Shown: positions 33,798-47,044 of the stretch, piece after piece
Position numbering within the stretch: position 1 is the first letter of the stretch
Layout: each line of letters opens with the position of its first letter
Assembly (NCBI GenBank): GCA_030737835.1
Contig: JAUJYN010000020.1
Span: forward strand, 1,860,001 to 1,924,000
DNA from: Acorus gramineus
Lineage: Eukaryota > Streptophyta > Magnoliopsida > Acorales > Acoraceae
Length of the DNA: 64,000 nucleotides
Reading direction: 5' to 3'
Program-made: the position numbers and the translations under genes
Notes under the pieces: model-generated
Database searches by the model: none
Told to the model about the DNA's origin: nothing
What the model saw: only the letters and a program-made list of their open reading frames with translations

Positions 33798-36700
33798 TGT
33801 CATGCCCCACGACGGCCGTCCCCGAGACGTGGCAATAATGAAATATCAGCTATCAATACCTGAGGTCAATAAAGACTCCAACAACAACACACAAGGTGGC
33901 AAAGTAAAGATAATGATAACTGACTGAAAAGCGGAAACATAATATATAAACAATGTCTGTAAACCAAAAACATTATTACAGACTCGAATACACAATCACT
34001 GTCCTGTGAGAGCCAAGTCTAGTCCAAATAAAATACAACCTGTGCCACATGCACGATTTACAATACATAAAATGACTCTAGGACTGCTGACAGCCTCGCA
34101 CTCACCACCCGCCGGAAGAACGCTCCACGCCTATAAGTGTCACGCCCCAGGGCCGGCCGACCCCGGGACGCGGCAAGTGTATATAGGATATCAGTAAACA
34201 GGAGTTCAATAACATACTCACACAAAAACTAGTAATGACAACACAGATAAAAGCAGGGCTGACATGATATATACACCAAATGCGGAAGCTGAAAAGACTG
34301 AATCTGTAAATCAACAACACTATACAGACTCGATACATAATCAATTGTCCTGTGAGAACCAATATAAACAAAGACATCCAAATACAACACAAACACGTGC
34401 CTAAGCACGGAATACAATACATACAAGCAAAAGGGATGCTGATAGCCTCTGATACTCGCGGGACGTGGCGCTACTCCGCTACTGATGAAATCCCTCGGGG
34501 AGCTCCTCCTCCAGATCCGACTCAGATGACACTGGAGAAAAATATTATGCGAGGGGTGAGCCACACGCTCAGTGAACAGCACAACCCATGCCCCACAATT
34601 CATATTAACCACAACCAGATAATCTTAATCCACAACTCATTAATAAAAGCCACAAAATGGCAACAACCAAACGAACCAGTGGGTCGCTACCGCCAACCCA
34701 CCCCACCCTCAACCTCACCCCTCAATGGGTGACCAAGGATATTGGGACTAACTACACAAAACCAGCGGGTCGCTACCGCCAACCCGCTACACCCTCACCC
34801 TCACCCCTCAATAGGTGACCAAGGATATTGGGACTTACAATCCACTGGGTCGCTACATCGCCGGCCCACCACATCCCTCACCCTCACCCCTCAATATGGT
34901 GACATAGGATATTGGGACTGACTAGGCTGATGGTCGCCCTTGGTCCACCGATAGTCTCTCCCCACTCCGTAGGTCGTTTGGCCACTCCCACATTCAGCAC
35001 AGTCCTTCTACCAAATCAGGAGGCGCCTAGCCCGGGTCTCACCGCTGTCCTCGCAAGGCCCCTCCCCTATGATATTCACTAAGACAGGCTAATAATCACA
35101 TGCTCGCATTTTATTTAAATGAATTAAACTAAATGGGAACATACATCGGTCGGGGCTTTCCTAACATGGAAACATGATAACAGGGTGCATGGTTCTTATA
35201 CGGGTCCTAAGGGTATAAGTCCCTAGCATACAAAGTCTAGGGTGGCATGCATACTACACATTATCATGCTTACACAGTTTTCATATGAAACAGGTTAATA
35301 TTTACTATGGTGCCTCAGGGGAGGACGGTACACGCCCAAGTGCATGTAGCGCCTCCCTACTGGGTTGGATCGTCCCACTCACCGGAGATCGGGTCGTCGT
35401 GCGACCGTCCGTCAAGATCTGCAAGACAGGGTATCAACTTGGTGAGTAAAATCCACAAATACCCCAAAATACATTAAAAATACTCTAAAAATACCCAACA
35501 CTCGGGCAAACGTACATACGGCCCGTACGCACGCTAGCCCGAGCACTCCGGCTCACTCCCGCACCACCGGCAACCACCCGCACGGCCACCCGCCCTCGGA
35601 TGCGTCGCCGCGCCTCAGCCCGCGCACCCAGGCGCACCGCCGGGCCCCTGCCCGCACGCCTGGACCCTCAGCCGAGCAACCCGGGTGCACCACGCGCCCA
35701 CTGCGCCCCGCCGCAGCAGCCCATGTGCACCCCGCACGCCCCCGCGCGCACCACGCGAGCACATCGCACGCCCCACGCGCCCAGCGCCTCCCTGCGCGCA
35801 CCACCAGCTCCGTCCCGCACGCACTCCGTGCGCACCACCAGCCTCTACCCGCGCGCACGCCTGTGCCTCTGCCCTCCTCACCGCGCGCACGCCTGCGCCT
35901 CAGCCCAGCGCCCCGCGCGCATACTCCGCTGCAGCGCCCAGCGCCCCAGCGCCCAGCGCTCAGCACCCTCGCCCAGCACCCGGTATCCGCGACCCAGCGC
36001 CCGACGCTCAGCGCCCAGCACCCGGGACCCTCACCCAGCGCCCACACGCACGCCCGCGCAGCACGCGCCCAACGCGCCTGCCAGCCTTCCGGCGCTGCTG
36101 CCCGCACTGCCTGCCTGCGCGCATCGCCGAGTGGCCCGAGCACCGCTCGCCTGCACGCCCGGCACTGCCCGCCTGATGCCCGAGCACCTCCTACCCAGCA
36201 CGCCTGCGCGCCTAGCCTGCCTGCCCGGCCTGCCAGCACGCACAGCCCAGCCAGCCTACCCTGCACGCCTAGCCCTGCCGGCCCTACCCAGCGCGCCCAG
36301 CACGCCCGCAGCACCACCCGAGCGCACGCTGCGCGCACGCCTACGCGCACACACTCGCTCGCTCGGCCACCTGGTGCGCCTGCCTGCTGCGCCAGCTGCC
36401 AACTCACCCGGGACTGCTAGCCTCCCTGCCCGAGCTCCTCTACCACCCACCACCGGCCACCCCAAGGCCTCCGACCACCACCCACAGCCCTCCGACGGCC
36501 ACCCACCGCCGCCGACCACCACCCAACCTCAAATCCACCCTCCTAACATACATCTAAGCATGAAAAGAGAGGAAAAAGGGCTTACCAAGGGGAGGAAGAG
36601 ATGTTCGGTTGCTCTCCGCGCACCGAAACCTTTCCCCAAAGGCCTCCAACGCCGGGATCTCCCTTGGCCCTCGAAATGGCCCAAAACAGGGGAGAAAAGA

Positions 36701-38682
36701 GAGGGGGAGAAGGGGCAAAACTCGCCGGAATCCGGATTTGAAAGCACCTGGTCTATGCTTTAGGTTTTTGGGTTTGAGGACTCTAGGGGGCTCAAATCAA
36801 AGAAAAGGAGAGAGGGGAGAGAGGAAATTCATTTGGAAGGGATGATGAATAGTGCATGACATTTCTCACCCCTCTTATATAAAGTCAACTCACTTAAAAA
36901 CCCGGATACGCCCCGGAACTGTGAAATTCTGGAAACGTTGCCGGAATTCGATGAAATTTTTGTGAGAGGCCTAAAATGGCACCAGGACACCAAATATGCA
37001 GTTAGATTTCCAATCGGAGTCCTCTAACTCAGGACGATAGCTAACAGTCCAAAAATTAGCGGTTCCGATCAAAAACCGAAAAAAAATGAAAAACTGCCAG
37101 AACGCTCCAACGGTTACCAGCAGGCTAAAAGTGACACATATATAACAATAAGACCCCGCCACAGGAAAGCTCCAGCTCCACGCCCAACACTGCCCCTGAA
37201 AAGAAACAGTATGCGAGGGGTGAGCTACAAGCTCAGTGAGTGGCTGGAAACCAATCACCAATACAGCAGTTCAATACTAAAACAATTTCCTTCCAATGAA
37301 AAACATGGGTAGAAACCCAATGGATAACAAGGTCAAGCGGCGGCGCGACCAACCCCCCCTAACCCTCACTCCCGGAGGAAGACTCTTGGGACTTTTGGGG
37401 AGAGACCATACCGTTGGTCGAAGAGACGCGGAATTACTGGTCCACACAACACTACTGAATCACCAACCTCACCCTCACCCTCACTCCCGGAGGGAGACTC
37501 TTGGGTCTCTTGGGGAGAGACCATACCATTGGTCGACGAGACCTGGAATTACTGGTCTACACAACACTACTGGATCATCTACATCGAGATAACTGCCCAA
37601 CGATGTCTTTGAACATCGATACGCAACCGGACCCAACAACTATGGGAACAGACGAACCATGAATGGGTCACGCAGCGACGTGTCTTCACCTCATCCTCAC
37701 CCTCACCCTTTACAGGTGACATAGGACTTTTGGAGAGATTAGACTCCTCTACACCCTTGGTCCACCAGTAGCCCTTTCCCCGGGTAGTCACTACCTGGTA
37801 TACTCCCACGATCAGTACGCTTCTGAACGCCTCGGTGGTACCTACGGATGGGAGCCCTCTGTCAGGACAGCTTTTCCAACGCCGGGAAGTTCCTACATCG
37901 GATCCAACGAAGGGGAGAACGATCCCACGCTCGCAATATCATTCATTAGCCCTCTCATAGGTAACCTCTACCTGGTATACCCCCACGATTAGTACATCTT
38001 GCCGCATGCATCGATAGTACCTACCGGTGGGGGCCCTCTGTCAGGACAGCTACAACCTGGGCCGCTTCAACACGGACGACATTGGGAGGAAACACTCCAT
38101 GTTCGCAAAGCAAACCCAATGGAAAAACAACTACTCTCGATAATCACATATCGATGATAGCGAATACTATTGTACTCCCACACGGTTGCGTCGCTCGGAC
38201 ACAAGGGGGTTGCCTCTGCTCTCACGCAGAAATAATCCCAAGGCACATAACCCAACAGGTGGTTCATATACACACACGCCTAGCACGGGTAGGCCTTGCT
38301 TAATGCCCCAACTACCGGCTTAACAAAACCGATAAGATAATGAATTCTCTTGAATTCCAAACGAGTGCATCGCTCGGATGCACGGGGCGATTACATCGCT
38401 AGCGCTCTAACTAATAAGGTACAACCCGACAGCGGGTCATACCCACGCCTATTTCAGATAGGCCTATCAGTTTTAACATGCGCATATATATATATATCCA
38501 GGAGAATTATATCTAGCTATGTGCATGAACCATATGCACAATCATCTAATAATTGACCATAAGGGTGACCCCTAACATGGATTTACATCATAAACAACAA
38601 TTCATACAACATTCATACATGGTATGGCCCACTTAAACATGCATACATGGCCATTAATCATATAAGCACACAAGGCATAACT
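33798..38682 (-). mobile_element. LTR J, TSD CTAAC, internally deleted and interrupted
   Basis: Own sequence: 33798-34137 and 37153-38682 (1,870 bp, about half normal length). TGTCATGCCCC starts at 33798 on the plus strand. CTAAC occurs on both sides (33793-33797 and 38683-38687). The right end reads AAGGCATAACT in place of the usual AGGCATAACA; the same nonamer AGGCATAAC occurs inside these LTRs, so about half was probably lost between two copies of it. It is split by a group A solo LTR. Confidence 0.75.
34138..37147 (-). mobile_element. Solo LTR (group A, 3,010 bp), TSD ATAAG
   Basis: Minus strand starts TGTTATATATGTGTCAC at 37147 and ends GGGGCGTGACA at 34138. Perfect TSD ATAAG at 34133-34137 and 37148-37152. 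Splice-like sites: donor first base 36585, mini-exon 35383-35418, acceptor ending 34532. TATA-like TATATAAG at 36874-36881. Three minisatellite units lie at about 34676-34925. Confidence 0.95.
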
Positions 38683-41138
38683 CTAACCCATTCATCTACC
38701 ATGCATGACCTCCCTAACACCTAACCATGCATAAAAACACAAATAAAGATGAGGGAAAACTCACCAAAGAGAGGGGGAAGGGAAGGGGAGATGTAGGGGC
38801 TCGCAAGCGCCTTGACCACCTCGACCACCACCACCACTACCACCACCTCCATCCTTGGGTGCTCTTTTTGATGGCTGAAACCATGGGGGATCATGAGAGG
38901 GAGCATGGGAAAGCTAGAGGATCAACAACAACAACTACTTGCACACACAAACACCAACCTTTCTTGCACTTCCTTCTTCACCTTCTCCTTCAATTGCTTC
39001 TTCCTCCTCCTTCTTCACACACAAAGAGGGGAAAAAGAGACCAAGAGAGGGAGAGAAAGAGTTCCACGAAATGGGAGAGAGGGGGAGAGAGAGAGGGCAA
39101 AAATGTCTTTTTCAAGCCCAAATAGTGTCTAGGGGTGACCCTAAGGGGGTGGTGAGGTTAGGGTTAGGCTCACCCTCACTCAACCACTCATTTTTGCTTT
39201 ATTGGGAAGTATGCGGAGAAGCACCACACACTCAAAAATATCTCACCCACAGAAACCCAGTAACGGCCAAACCCGGATGCGATTCAGAATTGCATATTTT
39301 TCAAAACATTATCAGAATTCAATGAAATTTTTATGGATAGTACAAAATGGTACCAGGACCCATAATATGCAGTTAGATTTTCAATCAGAGTACTCCAACT
39401 CCCGCAGGTGGTTAAAAGCCAAAATTTTAGCGACTCCGATTGAAAAAGAAAAAGGCCCTGAATGACCCAGATGTGACCAAGGCTTAACCGAAATGGCTCC
39501 AAATGACACAGGCATAACACGTTGGATATCACCAACTTAAAAGGGAAGGGTTAAGCGCGATCTCGCGCAACAACCGGTGCATGCCAATAATCCCAAGCAG
39601 TCCTGAGTCAAGTAGGAACCATATCTACTTACTCGGTTTACGCAAATAGGGAGGGCGAGAGAGAGGGAAAATCTCATCCTCTTTAGAAGATGGTCATAGT
39701 TTTGCCCCAACAAGATGGGTGCAACAGCCATACCACGTCCTCCTGTCTTACGACTAGGGAATATTAAGTATGCAGCCGGTTATTAACCCAGGTTTAATCA
39801 TGCTAGATATTACTAACATAGGGAGGTAGTACTATAAATAGGGACTACCTAAGGCATGCATATTCTATACATTCATTATAAACACACATCACACATGCCC
39901 ATACATGAAGGGCGCATGCAAACATAATAATTCACACATGAATATGATACATAGGCAAGCATATGGTAGAATAAGGGGGTTCTACACAATATACGAGCTA
40001 TGCTAACCTAGCATGCAAATATCTAGCATATTATGGGTTAGACATGACCATACTACTTATCTAAATAAGAAGTATAGTCAGGGTGCCCAACGGATGCGCA
40101 ACGCATGACTACGTGTGTCCAACGCTTCCCGAAGGGTTGGATAGAACCACTCACAGATACCCAGATTGCCGCGCGTCCGGTTACGAGATCTGCAAGACAC
40201 AACCAATGATCCACAATTAAAATATGGAACCTCCTGACCCACATATAAGCCTACTTCATGAAGGCCCTAACTCCTAATACTTTCCACAACATGCATAACA
40301 ACCCCTTGACACACAATCGAACAAAACTGCTAAACCTGCTGCAACCAGCCCTACTATTTGATCTCCATAGCCCCCAATACACATCAAAAAATTATGAAAT
40401 AAATCATACACATTCTTTGACATGCTGGGATCATAGTCCCTGAAGACATTATAACCTAATTTTTCCTCTAAAATCCTGAAATAAATTATTTCCAGAAGCA
40501 GGTCAATTCCCTCATGAATCTGGACAGACCATGCAACAAAATGTCCTAACTTACAACACAGATATGATAATGACCTCAAATTTCATATATAACAACTAGA
40601 CACATAGATGATCATATCATATGAAGACATAATGCTAAAAATGTGCCTCTAAATACTAGATGCACTGAGATCTTTAAAAGACAGAGAGCTGCCTTACCAA
40701 AAGAGGGGGAGGGAAATGAGGAGATGCGGGGTTCTCGACACACCCACCACCACCACCACCACCTCATCAGCATCTCCTCAAGCCCTTCATGGCTTAAAAC
40801 AGGGGTGCAAAGGGGGCAGAGAAGGAGATAGAGAGAAGAGAAACAAGGCACACCAACAATACATGACCACACAAGCACAAACACCTACCTTTCACTTCTT
40901 TTTCCTCTTCACCTTCACCTTCTCCTTCTCCCTCTATTTCTTCTTCTTCTCCTTGAAAACCAACAAAAGGAGCAAAAAAACGGAGAGTGAAGAGGAGGGC
41001 ACGTTGAGGGAGAGAGGGGAGAGAGAGAGAGCAAAAGTCACTCACAGATAGGGCTTTAAATGGAGAAAAAGTGAGTTGGTGGGAGCTTTGACAAGTCAAC
41101 CCAACAAACCTAGAGGACAAAACCATTTGACCATGGTC

Positions 41139-44100
41139 TGTTATATATGTGTCACTTTTAACCTTCTGGTAACCGTTGGACCATTCTGGCAGTTTTTCGA
41201 TTTTTTTCGTTTTTTGATCGGAACCGCTAAAATTTCGGGCTGTTAGCTATCGCCCTGAGATAGAGGGCTCCGATTGAAAATCTAACTGCATATTATGTGT
41301 CCTGGTGCCATTCCAAGCTGCTCACGAAAATTTCATCGAATTCCGGTACGTTTCAGAATTTCGCAGTTCCGGGGCGTATCCGGGTTTTGACCGAGCGAGA
41401 AGTCATTGGGAGACTTTGACTTGGTCAATGTTGGACCTTGACTTGGTCAAATGATTTTGGATTTTAGTGTGGTTGGGTTGACTAGGGTCAAACCACACTT
41501 AAGCCTCCCTAAGCTAGCTTAAACCCTAATTAACCTAGCTTAGGCTAATCTAAATGAGGTTTGACTTATTTAAGTGGGTAGCAAAAGTTGCCTTGCACTA
41601 TTCATCATCTTCCTCTTTGTGTTTTCTCTCTCCCCCTCTCTCTTTTTCAAGCTTTTGAGCCACCTAGGGTTCTCAAAGCTTAAAACCCAAATCATAGAAA
41701 GGGTAGATCCGGTCCCGATCTACACCCCGGTGTTTTCGGATTCGAATTTCGGCGAGTCTTTCCCTTTCTCCCGCCCTCTCTTCTCCTCAGATCTGAGCCA
41801 TTTCGGAGGTGGGAAGGGGTCTTGGTGGTGGAGACCCGTGGAGAGGTGTTTCGGTGCGCGGAGAGCAACCGAACTTCCCTTCCTTCCCTTGGTAAGCCCT
41901 TTTTCCTTCTTTTTTTGGCTTAGATGCTTGTTAGGAGGGTGGTTTTGAGGTTGGGTGGTGGTCGGCGGCTGTGGGTGGTTGTTGGTGGTGGTTGGGAGGC
42001 GGTCGGAGGCCATTGGTGGCCGGTGGTTGGTGGTAGAGGTGCTCGGACAGGTTGGTGGTCTGTCCCGGGCAGGATGGCAGCGGGCGCAGCAGGCAGCGCA
42101 TCAGGTGGCCGGGCGCACGAGCGCGTGCGCGCGGGCGTGCGCTCGGGTGGTGCAGGGGGCGTGCTGGGGGGCTGGGTAGGCGGGCAGTGCTCGGGCAGCA
42201 CGGTACTCGGGCCACTCGGCGATGCGCGCAGGCAGGCAGCGCGGGCAGGCTGGCAGGCACGCTGGGCGCGTGCTGCCAGGCGCGCTGGGCGTGCGTTGCC
42301 GAGCATGCGCATGGGCGCTGGGTGAGGGTCCCGGGTGCTGGGCGCTGGGCACTGGGCGCTGGGTCGCGGATGCTGGGCGCTGGGGGTGCTGGGCGAGGGT
42401 GCTGGGCGCTGGGCGTTGGGGCGCTGGGCGCTGAGCACTGTGCTGGAGCATGCGCGCGGGGCGCTGGGCAGAGGCGCAGGCGTGCGCGCGGCGAGGTGAG
42501 CAGCGGATGCGTGCGGGCGGGTGCGCATGCGGGGCGCTGCGCTGGGGCGCAGTGCGCGCCGGTGCACCGGTGCGGGGCTGGTCGAGCGGATGGTGCGAGC
42601 CGGTAATGCGCGCGGGGTGCGCGCGGAGCGAGGAGAGGGCAGTAGAGGTGCGCGTGGGGTGCGCGCGGGGCGTGTGGTGTGCGCGCGGGCCAGCGTGGGG
42701 CGTGCGGTGTGCGCGGGGGCTGCTGCGATGGGGCGCAGGGGTCGCGCGGTGCACCCGGGTGGCTCGGCAGCATGTCCAAGCGTGTGGGCAGGGGCCCGGC
42801 GGTGCGCCTGGGTGCGCGAGCTGAGGCGCGGCGGTGCATCCAGGGGCGGGTAGCCGTGCGGGTGGTTGCCGAGGGTTCGGGAGTGAGTCGGAGTGCTCGG
42901 GCTCGCGTGCGTACAGGCCGTATGTACGCTTGCCCGAGTGTTGGGTATATTTTAGAGTATTTTTAGTGTATTTTGGTGGTATTTGTGTATTTTACTCACC
43001 TATTTGGTTACCCTGTCTTGCAGATCTTGACGGACGGTCGCGCGACGACCCGGTTACCAGTGAGTGGGACAATCCAACCCAGTAGGGAGGCGTTATACGC
43101 ACTTGGGCGTGTACCGTCCTCCCCTGGGGCGCCATGGATTTATATTAACTGTTGTAATGTGTAATCCATGCGATCATGATAGAAATGTAGTATGCATGCT
43201 ACCCTAGACTTGTATGTTAGGGACTTGCACCCTTAGGATATGTGTAAGAGCCATGCACCCTGTTCCCATGCTAGGAAGCCTCGGCCTATGCATGCGTCCT
43301 ATTAGTTTGATTATTAATTTAAATGTTAGCATGTCTTGTATAATATTATAGGGAGGGGCCTTGCGAGGTCAACATTGAGACCCGGGTTAGGGTACTCCGT
43401 GTTCCTTGTTTGGTTGTCGGGATGTCCTGTATCGGGACCTCATGCTGCCCTCCCAAGGTTTCTTGTCCCAATAATATTATAACTCTTGTTAATAATTAAT
43501 ATGATATCCCTTGTTAATAATTATTATTATGCATGTTCCCCGCATCTTGGTTATGCGCCCTGGAGGAATTCTGAAGAATTCATGACATCAGAGTTGTTAG
43601 GATGTGTTGTCTGCGGATCCGAGTGGATCATATGCGATGGATAGGCTGATCTGTTCCCTTCGTTGGATCCTTTAGAGACTACCCCGGCGTTGGAAAGGCT
43701 GTCCCGTGCAGGGGCTCCCATCAGTAGGCACCTCCTGATCTTGGACTCGGACTGTGCCGAATGTGGGGGTGGCCAAACGGCCTACGGAGTGGGGAGAGAC
43801 TATCGGTGGACCAAGGGCGACCATCAGCCTAGTCAGTCCCAATATCCTATGTCACCATATTGAGGGGTGAGGGTGAGGGTGTGGTGGGCCGGCGATGTGG
43901 CGACCCACTGGGTTTGTGTAAGGATGATTATCAGCCTGCTAAGTCCCAACATCCTTTGTCACCTATTGAGGGGTGAGGGTGAGGGTGAGGGTGCAGTGGG
44001 TTGGCGATAGCGACCCACTGGTTTGTGAAGTCCCAACATCCTTTGTCACCTATTGAGGGGTGAGGGTGTAGTGGGTTGGCGGTAGCGACCCACTGGATTT

Positions 44101-44638
44101 GTGCAGTTCCTGCCATTTTGTGGCTTGTAATATGATGATTGTGGATTATAGCATCTGGTTGTGGTTAATATTAGCTGTGATGCATGGGTTGTGCTGTTCA
44201 CTGAGCGTGTGGCTCACCCCTCGCATAATATTTTTTCTCCAGAGTCATCTGAGTCGGATCCAGAGGAGGAGCTCCCCGAGGGATTTCATCAGTAGCGGAG
44301 TAGCGCCACGTCCCGCGAGTTTCAGAGGCTATCAGCATCCCTTGTGATTGTATGTATTTATTCCGTGCTTGGGCACGTGTTTGTATATTATTTGGATGTC
44401 TTTGTAAATATATTGGCTCTCACAGGACAGTTGATTATGTATCGAGTTTGTAATATGTTTTTGAGTTACAGATTCAGTTTTTAGCTTCCGCTTTTGGTGT
44501 ATATATTATGTCAGCCCTGCTTCTGTTGTCTTTGTTGTCGTTTTAGTTATTGTGCGAGTATGTTATTGAACTCCTGTTATACTGATATCATATATACACT
44601 TGCCGCGTCTCGGGGTCGGCCGGCCCTAGGGCGTGACA
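41139..44638 (+). mobile_element. Solo LTR (group A, 3,500 bp), TSD TGGTC
   Basis: Starts TGTTATATATGTGTCAC and ends AGGGCGTGACA. Perfect TSD TGGTC at 41134-41138 and 44639-44643. Splice-like sites: donor GTAAGC at 41892, mini-exon 43024-43059, acceptor TTTTTTCTCCAG ending 44242. Three minisatellite units lie at about 43840-44100, and the CpG-rich block at about 42100-42900. Confidence 0.95.
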
Positions 44639-44936
44639 TGGTCAATGGTCTTCTTTGACTTGTCAAAGTTCCAAATTGACTTGGTCATAGTCCCCCCCCC
44701 CCCCGTGACAAGCCAGCATCAACCAAAACCCGGATACAATTCGAAACTGCATAATTTTTTAAAGCGTAACCGGAATTCGATGAAATTTCTATGGGCAGTA
44801 CTAAATGGTACCTCGACCCATAATATGTAGTTAGATTTTCAATCAGAGTACTCCAACTCTCGTAGGTGGCTAAAAGCCAAAATTTTAGCGACTCCGATCG
44901 AAAAAAAATAAGGCTCCAAATGACACAGGCATAACA

Positions 44937-47044
44937 TGTAAAATGGTCACGTGACCACATGACTTCAACTCACCCTCACCCCTAAGGGTGACACAGAACT
45001 GTTGGGGGAAAATCCAACAGCTAACACCCTTCATCATCCGGTAGCCCTCTCCCGAGTAGCCTCTACCTGGTATACTCTGATGATCAGTACATCTGCCGAA
45101 CGCATCGGTAGTACCTATAGGTGAGAGCCCTCTGTCAGGACAACTTCAACGTCGGGCAGCTTCAACGGGGATCCGATGAAGGGGGGAACGATTTCATGCA
45201 CACAACGCGAACCACGTAGGTCGACTACTCTCGATAGTCATATACCGATGATATTGAATACCCTTGAACTCCCACGCAGATGCATCGCTCGAACACAAGG
45301 AGTTAACTCTACACTCGTGTAGAAATAAGCCAAGGGCATAACCCAACAGGCGGCTCATACACACGCCTAGCACGGGTAGGCCTTGCTTAATGCCATAACC
45401 ACCGGCTTAACAAAACTGATATGACAATGAATTCTCCTGAATTCCAATCAAATGCATCACTCGGATGTAAGGGGGTGATTACATTGCTAGTGCTCTAACT
45501 AATAGGGTACAACCCGATAGCGGTCATACCCATGCCTATTTCAGATAGACCTAATCAATTTTAACTTGCGCTTATATATTACAAGAGAATTATATCACCG
45601 AAGGAACTTGATCCACATGCACAATAACATATGATTAACTATAGGGGGTTCTCCCTAACATGAGTATATGGCATAAACAACACATCATGCAACATACATA
45701 CAAGGCAAGGCCTAACTACACATGCATATGAGGGCACTAATCATATAAACATACAAAATATACTCTAACATGCGTTGGATATCACCAACTAAAAAAGGAA
45801 GGGTCAAGCGCGATCTCGCGCACTAACAGGTGCATGCCAATATTCCCAAACGAACCTGAGTCAAGTAGGAACCGCATCTACTTACTCAGTTCGTACAAAG
45901 AGAGAGATCATCATCTCATTAAGTTGGTCATAGCTTTTCCCCATTAGCATGGGCACAACAACTACACCACGCCCTCAAGTCTTATGACCAGGGAATATTA
46001 AACGTGAACCCAGTTATTAACCTAGGCTTAAACATGCTGGATATTACAATTAATATGGTAGTATTACTCATAGGGACTACCTAAGGCATGCCATATTCTC
46101 GACCTCCATAAGACTCATATGAAAATACATGCCCAAACAATAAGGGCGCCTGAAAACACAATTATTCATACATGAATACAGTACATAGGCTATTATATGG
46201 TAGAATAGGATTTCTACGCAATATATGAGCTATACAAACCTAGCATGCAAATATCTAGCATATTTTGGGTTAGACATGACCATACTACTTATCTAAATAG
46301 GTAGTATAATCAGGGTGCCCAACGGATGCGCGACGCACGACTACGTGCATCCAACGCTTCCCGAAGGGTTGGATCAAACCACTCATCGATACCCGGGTCC
46401 TCACGCATCCAACCGACGAGATCTGCAAGGCAAGGGCATCAAAAGGGGTGAGTACTTCAAACAAAGACTACCCAACTCTTGATAGTTTCCACAACATGCA
46501 TAACAACTCCTTGACACACAATCGAGCAAAACTGCTAAACCTGCTGCAACCAGCCCTACTATTTGATCTCCACAACACCAAATACACATCCCAAAATTAT
46601 GAAATAAATCATACATATTCTCTGACATGTTAGGATCATAATCGGAGAAGAAATCATAATCTAATTTAGCCTCTACAAGCCTGAAATAAAATATTTCCAG
46701 AAGCAGGTCAATTCCCACGCGAATCTGGACAGGCTATGCAAAACAGGTTCTAACTTACAACACAGATATCATAATGACACCAAATTTCATATATAATATC
46801 TAGACACATGAAGGATCATATCACATGGGACACAATCCCAAAAATATGCCTCTAAATACTAGTTTCACAGAGATCTTTACAAGATGGAGATCTGCCTTAC
46901 CAAAAGAGGGGGGGGGGGGAGAATGGGGAGTTGCGGGGCTCTCGACACACCCCCGACCACCTCAACCACCACAACCTAATCAGAATCTCCTCAAGCCTTC
47001 CTTGTTGAAAACAGGGGTAAGATCCCATGGTCATGAGGGGGAGA
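44937..47044 (-). mobile_element. LTR L (group C), host of K and of the chimeric element
   Basis: The sequence follows the group C plan: minisatellite start, BamHI-rich middle, exon-like segment near 46390 (its donor changed to GATGAG), and the CTGCTAAACCTGCTGCAACC block near 46540. It is cut at 47044 by TGTTGTGCC. Both ends lie outside this piece. Confidence 0.75.

Larger units (their letters stand above)
19022..39519 (-). mobile_element. Solo LTR H (group C), TSD CGTTG, in three pieces
   Basis: Own sequence: 19022-20532, 32492-33797 and 38688-39519, together 3,649 bp. The minus strand starts TGTTATGCCTGTGTC at 39519 and ends at TGTCACACC (19022 on plus). Perfect TSD CGTTG at 19017-19021 and 39520-39524. 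No internal region or PBS is present, so it is a solo LTR. It contains the Mutator-like element (20533-32482) and LTR J (33798-38682). Confidence 0.88.
18936..44936 (-). mobile_element. LTR K (group C), outermost layer of the nest, in three pieces
   Basis: Own sequence: 18936-19021, 39525-41138 and 44644-44936. On the minus strand it starts TGTTATGCCTGTGTC at 44936. It is split by solo LTR H (TSD CGTTG) and by a solo group A LTR (TSD TGGTC). It carries the group C block with CTGCTAAACCTGCTGCAACC (about 40325) and an exon-like segment near 40154-40188 with donor GTGAGT. TGTAA flanks its right end. Confidence 0.8.

Noticed and set aside
35600-36763. 387-codon open frame, and many 100-300-codon Arg/Ala/Pro-rich frames on both strands
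   Set aside because: They lie in CpG-rich low-complexity LTR blocks where stop codons are rare. They overlap on several frames and differ in every copy.
44695-44704. Long C homopolymer and other G/C runs (46907-46919, 48869-48881)
   Set aside because: Simple homopolymers at equivalent LTR positions; length is prone to sequencing error and carries no further signal.
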